Origin: JBMYRH01 sp049602155
GTDB lineage: Bacteria > Myxococcota_A > UBA9042 > PHBI01 > JBMYRH01
DNA: 53,580 nucleotides
Direction of reading: 5' to 3'
Assembly (NCBI GenBank): GCA_049602155.1
Contig: JBMYRH010000036.1
Location: forward strand, 1-53,580
The translations under genes were made by a program, and so were the position numbers. Each line of letters starts with the position of its first letter. Position 1 is the stretch's first letter. A model generated the notes under the pieces. The model was not told the origin of the DNA. It made no database searches and was given only the letters and a program-made list of their open reading frames with translations. Below are positions 37,550 to 46,014 of the stretch, in pieces.

Positions 37550-39339
37550 CCCTCGTCGCGTTCGCGTTCGAGGTGCCTGAAGATGGTGCGGGGGTCCACA
37601 TCAAGCTGCTTAGCTGCTTTGGTCCGGTTGCCATCATGCAGAGCCAGCGCGCGGTTGATGTAGTCGCGCTGCCACGCCTCGCGCGCATCCGCCAGCGGCA
37701 GGAGCGGCTCGAGGGCGCTCTCATCGAGATCCAAGTCATCCGGACGTATGACACCGCTGTCAGAGAAGACGACAGCCTTCTTGATGCGGTTATCGAGCTC
37801 ACGGATGTTGCCAGGCCAGCCCCAGCGCTTCAGCGCTTGGACCGCCTCGGAAGACAGGGTGACCGGGCGTCCAGCCAGCTCTTGTCCGTACCGCTTCAGG
37901 AAGTAGTTAGCGAGGAGGAGGATGTCGTCCCCACGCTCCCTCAAGGGGGGGAGGCTCAGCGTGATGACGTTGAGGCGGTAATAGAGGTCCTCTCGAAAGC
38001 GCCCTGCGCGGACCTCTTCGAGGAGGGTTCGGTTGGTCGCAGCTACGAATCGAATGTCGACCTTCTCGGCCTTCGTATCACCCACCTTCGTGACGGTTCG
38101 CTCCTGAATCGCGCGCAGAATTTTCACCTGGAGGGCCAGGGGCATCTCCCCGATCTCATCGAGGAAGAGGGTGCCTTTATTGGCGGCTTGGAAGCGCCCC
38201 TGTTGTGTCGCTACAGCCCCGGTAAAGGAGCCCCGGACGTGACCAAAGAGCGCGCTCTCCAAGAGGTTCTCAGGGATAGCGCCGCAGTTGATGACTATGA
38301 AGGGGCCCTTCGCGCGGTTTGAGTTGGCGTGAATGGCCTTTGCGATGAGCTCCTTGCCGGCTCCCGTCTCGCCTTCGACGAGCACTGAGATGTCGGTCGT
38401 CGCGACGCGTGAAACCTTCTTATAAATGTCTCGCATCTGGTCGCAGGCCCCGATGATCTCACCAAAGCTTCGTGCTCCGGCTTGCTCCTCCAACTCACGC
38501 ACGTGAGCCGCGAGCTCTTCCCGTTGAAGCGCGTCGGCGAGGATCATCGCAGCGGTCGATGCAAAGACCCCGACGACCTCCAAGAGCTCGTCACCGAACT
38601 GATTCACGATGTTATCGTTCCCGAGATAGAAGAGCCCAATCGTGGCGCCGCGAGCCTTCAATGGCACACACATCACCGAGCAGAGCTTCAGGTCGACCAC
38701 GCTACGCGATGTCTTGAAGTCCCGATGACTAAGCGCATCGGCCAAGATAAGGGACTCGCCGCTCTCAAGGACGCGCTGGACGATCGTGTCGCTGATGGTG
38801 ACATCGGAGGACTCAAGACTCGACTGGTCGATGTTCCGCGCGACGCGAACCTTAGGGGTGCCGTCCTCCATGAGCATCAAGAACGCGCGATCTGCGCAGG
38901 TGAGCGCGATCAGCTCGTCGAGCATTGTCTCCAAGAGAGCCGGGACTGCGTAGCTCTCCAGGAGGGCCTCTGAGAAGCTCCGGTAGGCTCGGAAGTAGGA
39001 GGCCTCGGAGTCGTCTTCGTTGCTCGGTGGGGCTTGGCCAAGCCCTTGATCGTAGAGCACAAAGCGCAGGAGATGTTCACCGATCTGAATGACGTCGCCA
39101 TGCTCGAGCTTGTGGCTTTTGCGCCGCTTACCGTTGACGACCGTTTGGCTCGAACCATCGGTCGTCGCGAGGCTGAACTGCTTGCCTTCATACAGAATGT
39201 GCGCGTGATGCTCGCTCGCGTCTCCGCCTTGCAGCTGAACGTCGTTGTCCGGAGCGGCCCCAAACCGCATCACGCGGCGGTCGAGAGGAACGAGTTGAGG
39301 GGCCGACAGGTCGGCCGGGTAGACGATGACGGTCGCCAT
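37546..39339 (-). CDS. FHA-GAF sigma-54-dependent transcription activator
   Basis: 597 residues from the ATG at 39339 (AGGAG 5 nt upstream; frame extends to 39396). Domains in order: FHA phosphothreonine-binding fold (about 1-100: VMRFGAAPDNDVQLQGGDAS), GAF sensor (about 120-272), AAA+ sigma-54 interaction domain (about 290-525) and a Fis-type HTH (GNRTKAAKQLDVDPRTIFRH). The AAA+ part has Walker A GETGAGKE (323-330) and Walker B GTLFLDEIGE (389-398). The sigma-54 contact loop reads GSFTGA (370-375) instead of GAFTGA. The FHA part implies control by a Ser/Thr kinase, as in myxobacteria (inference). The stop overlaps the first lipoprotein gene, and the series probably obeys it. Confidence 0.93.
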   Translation of the reverse strand: MATVIVYPADLSAPQLVPLDRRVMRFGAAPDNDVQLQGGDASEHHAHILYEGKQFSLATTDGSSQTVVNGKRRKSHKLEHGDVIQIGEHLLRFVLYDQGLGQAPPSNEDDSEASYFRAYRSFSEALLESYAVPALLETMLDELIALTCADRAFLMLMEDGTPKVRVARNIDQSSLESSDVTISDTIVQRVLESGESLILADALSHRDFKTSRSVVDLKLCSVMCVPLKARGATIGLFYLGNDNIVNQFGDELLEVVGVFASTAAMILADALQREELAAHVRELEEQAGARSFGEIIGACDQMRDIYKKVSRVATTDISVLVEGETGAGKELIAKAIHANSNRAKGPFIVINCGAIPENLLESALFGHVRGSFTGAVATQQGRFQAANKGTLFLDEIGEMPLALQVKILRAIQERTVTKVGDTKAEKVDIRFVAATNRTLLEEVRAGRFREDLYYRLNVITLSLPPLRERGDDILLLANYFLKRYGQELAGRPVTLSSEAVQALKRWGWPGNIRELDNRIKKAVVFSDSGVIRPDDLDLDESALEPLLPLADAREAWQRDYINRALALHDGNRTKAAKQLDVDPRTIFRHLERERDEG

Positions 39340-39657
39340 AAGACTCCTGAAAGAGTTCAGACTGGGAGTGTACGGGGGGGATGCGCGGAGGTCCATGCCC
39401 GCCGTCTCTGGCTTGCGCGTCGCAGCGGCTCGATTGTTGGCGCTGAACCTCGGCTCACTGTTCGCTCGGTGGGGCGCTTGTCCTTTAAAGTAGGTGCCCT
39501 GCGCTGATTCTCGTCGGAAGTAGGCGAAAGGGGACGCCTGGAGGCAGGAAGACGCTTGCCGTGTATGACTCCGGAAGATCTCGCTTGAGGATCACGATCG
39601 CCACTATGTTTTTGGTGGGAGGACAGGCTACACTTGCCCGACTGTGGAGAGGTGAAT
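39340..39657. other. Divergent intergenic region, no gene seen
   Basis: 318 nt between the sigma-54 activator and the CotH lipoprotein gene, transcribed away from each other. I see no tRNA, strong terminator or sigma-54 site with the GG-N10-GC spacing. TACACT (39629-39634) is a possible -10 for the CotH gene, but no good -35 lies 17 nt before it. The region must hold promoters for both genes. Confidence 0.5.
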
Positions 39658-41961
39658 GTGCAGAAAAGCTTAGTAGCAGTGGTGGCGTTAAGCGGGGCTT
39701 TCCTGAGTGGCGCATGTGGGTCGGAGATCACTGGCACGATTGGTGGTGTAGGCTACTTTGACGATGACTCGGGCGTGGATGTCGATGGGGAGAATGACGT
39801 CTCCGTCGCCGACTCGAGCGGGATCGACCAAGACAGTGGGGGCGCGACGAACCCGGAGCCAGATGTCGCCGAGGACATCGTTGAGGGCGTGGAGGAAGAC
39901 ACTGCGTCGAACGACGATGTGCAGGTCGATGTCGACGTACCGGAGGCGCCGGAAGGCGAGGGCAGCGTGGTGCTCAACGAGTTCCTGGCCCGCAACGACA
40001 AAGGCATCACTGACGTGGACGGGAAGACCTCGGACTGGATCGAGCTGCACAACCCTGGCGATGGGCCGATGCCGATGGCTGGGTGGGCGCTGACCGATAA
40101 CGCCGATGTGCCGCAACAGTGGGTTTTCCCGGACATCTCTATCCCGGCCGGTGAGTACCTTGTGGTCTTCGCTTCCGGGAAAGATCGACGCGATCCTGAT
40201 GGTCAGCTGCATACGAATTTTAAGCTCTCTGGGAGCGGTGACGGGCTGGCCCTCACCGATCCGGAGGGTGTGATTGTTCAGGACCTGGGGACCCCATACC
40301 CCTTCCAGCTCGCTGACATTTCATATGGCACCCACAGCGACCCGGGGGCCTTCTACTTAGAGCCGCCGACCCCGGGGGCTGCCAACACGACGAGCACTGC
40401 ATCACTCGGCCTCGGGGACGTGAACTTTTCACCTGCAGGGGGCGTCTTCTCCGACTCCGTTCAGGTGACGCTCAGCGGTCCACCGCTGTACCAGCTGCGC
40501 GTGACCCTCGATGGGTCTGAGCCCGATGAGTCATCGCCGACGTACACAGGTCCGATTACAATCACGACGACGACGCAGATCCGCGTGGCGGTCGTCGAAG
40601 ACGACGAGGACCTGCGCTATGCGTCTCAAGCCTATGTGTCGGCAGAGTCGTCTGTGACAGGCTTTGTCTCCGACATCCCAGTCATGGTCATCGAGAGCGC
40701 GGGCTTCGATGTGGACTCTGAGGCCGGCCTTGATGAGCGGCCGTTCCGGCCACTCTCGATGGTCGTCGTCGAAGACGCGTCACAGGGCCTCGCGGGGCAC
40801 ACCACATGGTCGGGTGGGGCAGCGATGCACGTCCGCGGTAGCTCGTCGTCGCAGTACGCCAAGAAGCAGTACACGCTTGAGACCCGTGATGAGCGAGACA
40901 AGGACCTCGATGTACCGCTGCTTGGGATGCCTGCGGACTCGGACTGGGTGCTCCACGCTCCGTACTCTGACAAGACACTGATGCGTAACGCGATGATCTA
41001 TCAATGGAGTAACGCTATCGGTCGCTACGCAGTACGGACGCGCTTCGTCGAGGTGTTCATCGCGCCCCACGGTGGCGCGGTGACAGCCGACGATTACCGG
41101 GGCGTGTACGTGCTGATGGAGAAGATCAAACGGGGCCCCTCTCGAGTCGATATCGCGAAGCTGGATAAGGACGACGTTTTTGAGCCACAGATCACCGGGG
41201 GGTATCTCCTGAAAAAAGACTGGTGGGATGAAGGGTTCGACACCCTGATTTATCAGGACCACCTGATCTGGGTGGAGCCGGACGCCGAGGAGATCGAAGA
41301 CGAGCAGAAAGATTGGTTGAGTGGCTTCTTTAACGCCTTTGAGGCTGCGCTCGCGGGGCCCGACTTCACGAACCCATGGATGGGGTACGCGGCGTTCATT
41401 GATGTGGACTCCTTTATTGACCATCACCTCCTGGTGGAGTTCGCCCGCAACGTCGATGGGTTCGTCTTGAGCACCTACCTGCATAAAGACCGCGAGGGGC
41501 GCCTGAATATGGGGCCAATCTGGGACTACAACGGGGCCCTGGGGGGCGCTGACTATTTCTGCTCATGGCTGACAGAGGGCTGGCACCACACCTTCAACGA
41601 AGCCCAATGTGGGGGCGGCGGGCAGAGCTTCCCCGCTGACAACCCGAACGCTTACGGGTGGTACGAACGCCTCTTCGAGGATCCTGCCTTCGCGGAGCGC
41701 TACGCACAGCGCTGGGAGAAGCATCGCAAAGGGGCACTCGCTACGGCTCAGATACATGCAGCTGTGGACGCCGCGGCTGCCACGCTTGGACAATCTCAAC
41801 AACGCAACTTTGCACGCTGGCCTGTCCTCGGCACGTACGTCTGGCCCAATGCGCCCGGCTGGGAGCAACGGTTCACCTTTGAGCTTGAGGTCGCTTATCT
41901 AAAGTCCTGGCTCGCCGATCGCGCCGCGTGGATGGACGACGTCCTTGGGACTTCGCTCTAG
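39658..41961 (+). CDS. CotH-family surface lipoprotein with lamin-tail domain
   Basis: 767 residues from the GTG at 39658 (GAGAGG 5 nt upstream). The signal ends FLSGACGSE (Cys20), then about 80 residues of acidic Asp/Glu/Val tether. Next come a lamin-tail domain (about 103-235; VVLNEFLARNDKGITD, DWIELHNPGDGPMPMAGW), a chitobiase-C-terminal-like sandwich (about 255-320; VTLDGSEPDESSPTYTG) and a CotH kinase-like domain (about 340-680) with MHVRGSSSSQYAKKQYTLET, DSDWVLHAPYSDKTLMRNAM and MGPIWDYNGALGGAD. CotH-type proteins of spore coats phosphorylate partner proteins; in non-spore-formers they are surface proteins of unclear role. The acidic tether probably extends from the outer membrane. Confidence 0.88.
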   Translation: MQKSLVAVVALSGAFLSGACGSEITGTIGGVGYFDDDSGVDVDGENDVSVADSSGIDQDSGGATNPEPDVAEDIVEGVEEDTASNDDVQVDVDVPEAPEGEGSVVLNEFLARNDKGITDVDGKTSDWIELHNPGDGPMPMAGWALTDNADVPQQWVFPDISIPAGEYLVVFASGKDRRDPDGQLHTNFKLSGSGDGLALTDPEGVIVQDLGTPYPFQLADISYGTHSDPGAFYLEPPTPGAANTTSTASLGLGDVNFSPAGGVFSDSVQVTLSGPPLYQLRVTLDGSEPDESSPTYTGPITITTTTQIRVAVVEDDEDLRYASQAYVSAESSVTGFVSDIPVMVIESAGFDVDSEAGLDERPFRPLSMVVVEDASQGLAGHTTWSGGAAMHVRGSSSSQYAKKQYTLETRDERDKDLDVPLLGMPADSDWVLHAPYSDKTLMRNAMIYQWSNAIGRYAVRTRFVEVFIAPHGGAVTADDYRGVYVLMEKIKRGPSRVDIAKLDKDDVFEPQITGGYLLKKDWWDEGFDTLIYQDHLIWVEPDAEEIEDEQKDWLSGFFNAFEAALAGPDFTNPWMGYAAFIDVDSFIDHHLLVEFARNVDGFVLSTYLHKDREGRLNMGPIWDYNGALGGADYFCSWLTEGWHHTFNEAQCGGGGQSFPADNPNAYGWYERLFEDPAFAERYAQRWEKHRKGALATAQIHAAVDAAAATLGQSQQRNFARWPVLGTYVWPNAPGWEQRFTFELEVAYLKSWLADRAAWMDDVLGTSL

Positions 41962-42082
41962 GGCTCTCTAGCAGGCGCTCGATGGTGCTGAGGCCTCCGT
42001 GAGTGTGCGAGGTCGCTGCCCCTCGGTTTGTCCGACTCGCGCCGCCGTGTCATCGTCTGAGCCTCAACCCTGAGGGGGATGT

Positions 42083-43375
42083 ATGGACGGTTCACGCGCC
42101 GCAAGCCTGCTGAAGGTTATTGGCCCCGGTTTACTCTTCGCAGGCGCCGCCATTGGCGTCAGTCACTTGGTTCAGTCCACGCGCGCTGGGGCGATATTCG
42201 GGCTCGGCTTGGTTGGCGTCGTCTTGTTGGCCAATGTGACCAAGTACCCGGGCCTGAGCTTTGGCTCACGCTACTCAAACGCGACGGGCCTCAGCTTGCT
42301 CGAGGGGTACCGTCGGCAGGGAACCTGGGCGCTGGTCGTCTTCAGCATCCTGACCTTGGGGACCATGTTCACCGTCGCGGCAGCTGTGACGCTCGTGACC
42401 GCCGCGATCCTGAATCAGTTGGTCATCAGCCACTTCGTAGAGGGGGCCTCGCTCCAAGTCGGCTCAATCGTGCTCTTTGCCGTCGTCGGTGTTCTGCTCA
42501 AACTGGGGGGCTTCGCCTGGCTGGATAAGGCCATCAAGGTGCTGTTGGGCACGATGGCGGCCATGACCTTTACGGCGACCGCGCTCGTGCTCCCAGAGGT
42601 AAACTGGGGCTCCTTCTCGTTGATGCTCCCCGAGGGCGCACAAGAGGTCGCGGCCATCGGCTTCGTCGTGGCCTTGGCCGGCTGGATGCCTGCGCCGATG
42701 GACATCTCCGTGTGGAACTCGATGTGGGCGTTGGCCAAACGCAACGCCACAGGGCACCGCGCGACCCCTGAAGAGACACGCTTCGATTTCAACCTGGGCT
42801 TCGGGCTCTGCGTTGTGTTGGCGCTCTGTTTTGTCCTCCTAGGCAACGTGGTGATGTTTCAGGAGGGGGTCGCCCCGGCCAAGGGGGGCGTGGGGATGGC
42901 CAAGCAAATCTTGGCGCTCTTTACGGAGACGCTGGGCAGCTGGTCGTATCCCATCGTTGGCCTGTGTGCGTTTGCCGTGATGTTCTCGACGACCCTGACC
43001 GTATTGGACGCATTTTCGCGCGTCTTGGCGCTCTTGGTTGAGCGATTCCGTGGTCCTGAGGCGCCTGGCGACGCGGCGCGAGACCTGGCCCAGGAGCGCG
43101 GCTATTGGATCGCTTACGGCGTCCTCGTGTCGGGCTCCATTGTGCTGCTCTACGCGTTCTTGAAGAGCTTGGCACAGATGGTCGATCTCGCGACAACGCT
43201 CTCCTTTGTGACGACACCCGTGCTCGCGACCTTTAACCACCGAGCGATGCACGCAGAGGAGGTCGACGAGGCCTATCGCCCGAGCAAGGCGATGTCGGCT
43301 TTCAGCCTCGCCTGTGTGCTCGCCCTGACGGCGTTCGCGCTCTTCTACCTCTGGCACCGCTTCTTACGGACCTGA
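42083..43375 (+). CDS. Nramp-related transporter lacking the canonical metal site
   Basis: 430 residues with about eleven hydrophobic helices. The start ASLLKVIGPGLLFAGAAIGV and the repeated GLGLVGVVLLAN and WMPAPMDISVW motifs match the Nramp/SLC11 fold. The canonical helix-1 motif DPGN is replaced by GVSH, and the helix-6 motif MPH by MPAPMD. The Asp and Asn that bind Mn/Fe in true Nramp proteins are thus missing. Relatives with this change exist in other bacteria; the substrate is not known to me. The ATG has purine-rich GAGGGGG about 4 nt upstream; a second ATG at 42079 is out of frame. A 5-bp hairpin with a 4-nt loop (42062-42075) lies over that site. Confidence 0.85.
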   Translation: MDGSRAASLLKVIGPGLLFAGAAIGVSHLVQSTRAGAIFGLGLVGVVLLANVTKYPGLSFGSRYSNATGLSLLEGYRRQGTWALVVFSILTLGTMFTVAAAVTLVTAAILNQLVISHFVEGASLQVGSIVLFAVVGVLLKLGGFAWLDKAIKVLLGTMAAMTFTATALVLPEVNWGSFSLMLPEGAQEVAAIGFVVALAGWMPAPMDISVWNSMWALAKRNATGHRATPEETRFDFNLGFGLCVVLALCFVLLGNVVMFQEGVAPAKGGVGMAKQILALFTETLGSWSYPIVGLCAFAVMFSTTLTVLDAFSRVLALLVERFRGPEAPGDAARDLAQERGYWIAYGVLVSGSIVLLYAFLKSLAQMVDLATTLSFVTTPVLATFNHRAMHAEEVDEAYRPSKAMSAFSLACVLALTAFALFYLWHRFLRT

Positions 43376-43394
43376 CGAGGATGAGGAGCGCCGC

Positions 43395-43430
43395 CCCAAC
43401 TTCTCGTCCTTTGGGAAGCGAGAAGCTGGG
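43395..43430. terminator. Hairpin between convergent transporter and porin genes
   Basis: An inverted repeat pairs CTTCTCG (43400-43406) with CGAGAAG (43419-43425), extended by four more pairs (CCCA with TGGG) across one A-C mismatch. It lies 19 nt after the transporter stop and 13 nt from the porin stop, so it could end both transcripts. There is no T run, so factor-independent stopping is uncertain. Confidence 0.45.
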
Positions 43431-43443
43431 TGGCACCGCGCCT

Positions 43444-44694
43444 CTAGAAGGAGAGCTGGAGCTGCGTGCGAACTCGGATATCGGACGTGGATGCGTCCTC
43501 GCCCGCCTCGGCGTTAATCCAAGAGAGCTCGGTTTGAAGCTTCAGGTTGTGCTTGAAGAAGAACGCACCGAAGCCTGCAGTCAGGACTTGCGTGTCGTTG
43601 CCAGTGCCGTCTGGCATGACGGACTCGTACCGGATGACAGGAAGGTATTGCTCAGCGATGACGTAGCCGGCCTGCGCGTACAGACCCAGCCCGGTCAACG
43701 CTTGGCTGCTGAAGCCTGCGTCGGCGTCGTCTTGCGCCATCCCCACGAAGAACTCTGCGTCGAGCGAGAAACCTTCAACTTTGAGGCTCGCGTCCACCCC
43801 GATATCCACGCTGCCCGCAGCGTCATCAGCGACGTCGAAGTTCAGCTGTGAACTCGCGCCAACACCGAACCGGAGGTCTCCGCCTTCGAAGTCCCCCTCC
43901 GAGTACCGCTTCATCCCGCCGTAGTTGTAGCCAGCGCGCATCACCAGCATTGGGTTGAACTGGCCAGGGAGGTTGCTGAACTTGCCGCTGACGCCGCCCT
44001 CGGCGTCCGCCGAGCCGGAGAATCGACCCTTGTCGCCAGTACCGTTGAAAAGACCGACGGCGTACTCGACGGCGTTCTTCTTACCAAAGCCGTTGTGCAG
44101 CATGAGGCCGATGTCGCGTCCTGCTCCGAAGGCTTTGTCGGTGATCGCGCGGTCGACGAGGCTGAGCTTGCTCGACGAGTTAAGCTGTTGGCGCGAGAAG
44201 GGGCGCTTGAATTGACCCGCACGGATGCTCAGCCACTCTGAGTCGATGGCATAGTCGACGTAGAAGTCCTTGAGGCCGAAGAAGCCCTTGCCGAAGTCGA
44301 GCTGGAGCTTGTAGCCGAGCTCCTTCACGAACGCTTTACCGCCCATCTTCAAGCGCGCGCGCGGGATCGAGAATTCGGACGCGATGTCACCACCGTCTGG
44401 GACCTCGATGTCATGACGCACTTGAACACGTCCGTTGATCTTGGTGGTAAAGGTGCCGGCTTCGTTACGGATGAAGAAGCCCTTCTTGTAGCCGGCCGTT
44501 GGGGAGGTGTTGGCAGGCTCCGCTGTCTTGGCCTCTGCCGGTGGTGCAGGTGCAGATGCAGGCGCCGGCTCTGTGGCGGCCGCGGTTGCCTCAGTGGTCG
44601 GCTCCGTGCCAGCGCTCTGCGGCTCCTGAGCCTGAGCTGATACGGTCAGCGTTACAATCACAGTGAACGGAAGGAGTAGTCGCAAGGATTGCAT
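43444..44694 (-). CDS. OprO/OprP-like (phosphate-selective) porin
   Basis: 416 residues. A signal peptide (MQSLRLLLPFTVIVTLTVSA, cleaved after AQA) is followed by an Ala/Pro/Glu/Thr-rich linker (about 25-65), then the porin barrel. Family features: GTFTTKINGRVQVRHDIEV, FSIPRARLKMGGKAFVKELG, YVDYAIDSEWLSIRAGQFKR-PFSRQQLNSSS, and a C-terminal Phe after RVRTQLQLSF. These match the OprO/OprP superfamily of outer-membrane channels for phosphate, pyrophosphate or other anions; the substrate is not proven. A Pho-box-like pair of repeats lies 72 nt upstream of the ATG. It converges on the transporter gene. Confidence 0.9.
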   Translation of the reverse strand: MQSLRLLLPFTVIVTLTVSAQAQEPQSAGTEPTTEATAAATEPAPASAPAPPAEAKTAEPANTSPTAGYKKGFFIRNEAGTFTTKINGRVQVRHDIEVPDGGDIASEFSIPRARLKMGGKAFVKELGYKLQLDFGKGFFGLKDFYVDYAIDSEWLSIRAGQFKRPFSRQQLNSSSKLSLVDRAITDKAFGAGRDIGLMLHNGFGKKNAVEYAVGLFNGTGDKGRFSGSADAEGGVSGKFSNLPGQFNPMLVMRAGYNYGGMKRYSEGDFEGGDLRFGVGASSQLNFDVADDAAGSVDIGVDASLKVEGFSLDAEFFVGMAQDDADAGFSSQALTGLGLYAQAGYVIAEQYLPVIRYESVMPDGTGNDTQVLTAGFGAFFFKHNLKLQTELSWINAEAGEDASTSDIRVRTQLQLSF

Positions 44695-44765
44695 TGAGTG
44701 TTCCCTTAGTTGATCGCTGCCATCTATCGCAGCGGGTTGAGGTTGTGCAGCACTACATGCCGTGT

Positions 44766-44783
44766 GTGACGTGTCGGTGACAG
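44766..44783 (-). promoter_or_regulatory. Pho-box-like direct repeat upstream of the porin gene
   Basis: Read on the minus strand: CTGTCAC, four bases, ACGTCAC. The Pho box consensus is two CTGTCAT repeats 11 nt apart; the first copy matches 6 of 7 and the second 4 of 7 (5 if C is allowed last), with the 11-nt step. It lies 72 nt before the porin ATG. PhoB control would suit an OprP-like porin. By-eye match only. Confidence 0.4.
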
Positions 44784-44928
44784 AAGCGTAACGATGGTGT
44801 CAGGGCGGTGTCGTTCTGCAACACGGCGCGGTCTATAGCAAACCTGAGGGGAGAGACATATGACCCGTTTGAGCTTGTGGGAATTGCTGTACACTCCGCT
44901 GGCACCGCGCTTAGTCAGGGGGGCTTCA

Positions 44929-46005
44929 ATGAAGCGACTATGTCTTGTTATGTTCACGCTCTTTAGTGTCTCGGCTTGCTCTTCAGATGCTTCGACAGCT
45001 GGCGGAATTGAGCCAGAACTGGGCGGCGAGGATGGCAGCGCGACGCAGGCTGACGCTGCCGATGAGGTCGTGGAGCCGGGGCCGGATGTCCCCTCGCCCT
45101 CAAGCGTGGTGAGCCCGGGGTGCGTGGACGGCGAGTACGACGAGGTTCTGCCCACGCCTGAGGTCAGCATCGAGGCCGAGTTAGTGGGCTACGATCCTGC
45201 CGATTACATGGGGTTCATCCTCGCTGTACTGGGCAAGCGATACCCCATCGGAGCGCACCTTATCGAGAACGCTCTGCTTGACCAGTCCATGGGGCACTGC
45301 GTAGACACCTTCCTATCCCAGAAGAGCACGGGGCAGCAGGTCATCGGCAGCATGTCGACCTTGGTGCATGAGTGTGGTCACTTCCTGGATATCTCGACAG
45401 ACGGCTTATTCTCCGATGCTTATGTCATCACGGAGAGCCTGACCTTCGTATGCTCAGGCGGAAGTACGCCGAGCAACGGTGGGGGGAAGACCTTCTCGAG
45501 GAGCCTGATCAAGGGAGATGAGTATTCGGACCTTTGGACACCGTGCGCGTCCTTTGGGTCGGGAGGCGAGTGCGACTCATACGCCCCGATCTACCTGAAC
45601 GGCGATCCCAACGACGCGAACTTCGACAGCGGCGATCAGGGGTTTGGCTCGTTACTTGAGGAGACGGTTCAGTATGTGAACTCTCTCGCCACGGGCTATG
45701 CGTTTAACGACTACTACACATGGTCGACGAGCGAGCGCGACGGCATCTTGACCTTCTTTTGGTACTTGCAGCGCTACTTGCGTATGGCGCGCCTCGACTA
45801 CCCGGACACATACAGCTACCTGATGGGTGACAGCTGTTGGCGTGAGGCCATCCTCACGACCTGGGGGCGTGGCTGGATGTTTTTGTCCCTGACTGAGGAT
45901 TACAACCAGCTCGGACTCAACGATGGGATCCTGGAGCCGTTGGCCCTTGACGAAGACTTGAACGGCGAGATTCAGCGTGTGCGCGAGGCGCACGGCTGCC
46001 TTTAG
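44929..46005 (+). CDS. Putative lipoprotein with a zincin (HExxH) motif
   Basis: 358 residues from the ATG at 44929 (AGGGGG upstream; frame extends to 44860). The signal peptide ends FSVSACSSD (Cys17), followed by about 55 residues of acidic Glu/Asp/Ala/Pro tether. In the mature domain STLVHECGHFLDIS (His147, Glu148, His151) fits HExxH, the zinc site of metallopeptidases. Glu244/Glu245 in GSLLEETVQYVNSLATGY could supply the third ligand of a gluzincin. Several cysteines (including CVDGEYDEV, CVDTFLS, CASFGSGGECDS) could form disulfides outside the cell. It would be a membrane-anchored protease; the substrate is unknown. It is convergent with the CBS gene. Confidence 0.7.
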   Translation: MKRLCLVMFTLFSVSACSSDASTAGGIEPELGGEDGSATQADAADEVVEPGPDVPSPSSVVSPGCVDGEYDEVLPTPEVSIEAELVGYDPADYMGFILAVLGKRYPIGAHLIENALLDQSMGHCVDTFLSQKSTGQQVIGSMSTLVHECGHFLDISTDGLFSDAYVITESLTFVCSGGSTPSNGGGKTFSRSLIKGDEYSDLWTPCASFGSGGECDSYAPIYLNGDPNDANFDSGDQGFGSLLEETVQYVNSLATGYAFNDYYTWSTSERDGILTFFWYLQRYLRMARLDYPDTYSYLMGDSCWREAILTTWGRGWMFLSLTEDYNQLGLNDGILEPLALDEDLNGEIQRVREAHGCL

Positions 46006-46014
46006 CGCAAGCTG

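Noticed and set aside
44900..44915. Possible sigma-54 promoter TGGCAC-N5-TTAGT before the zincin gene
   Set aside because: The essential GC of the -12 element is missing, so this is probably chance.
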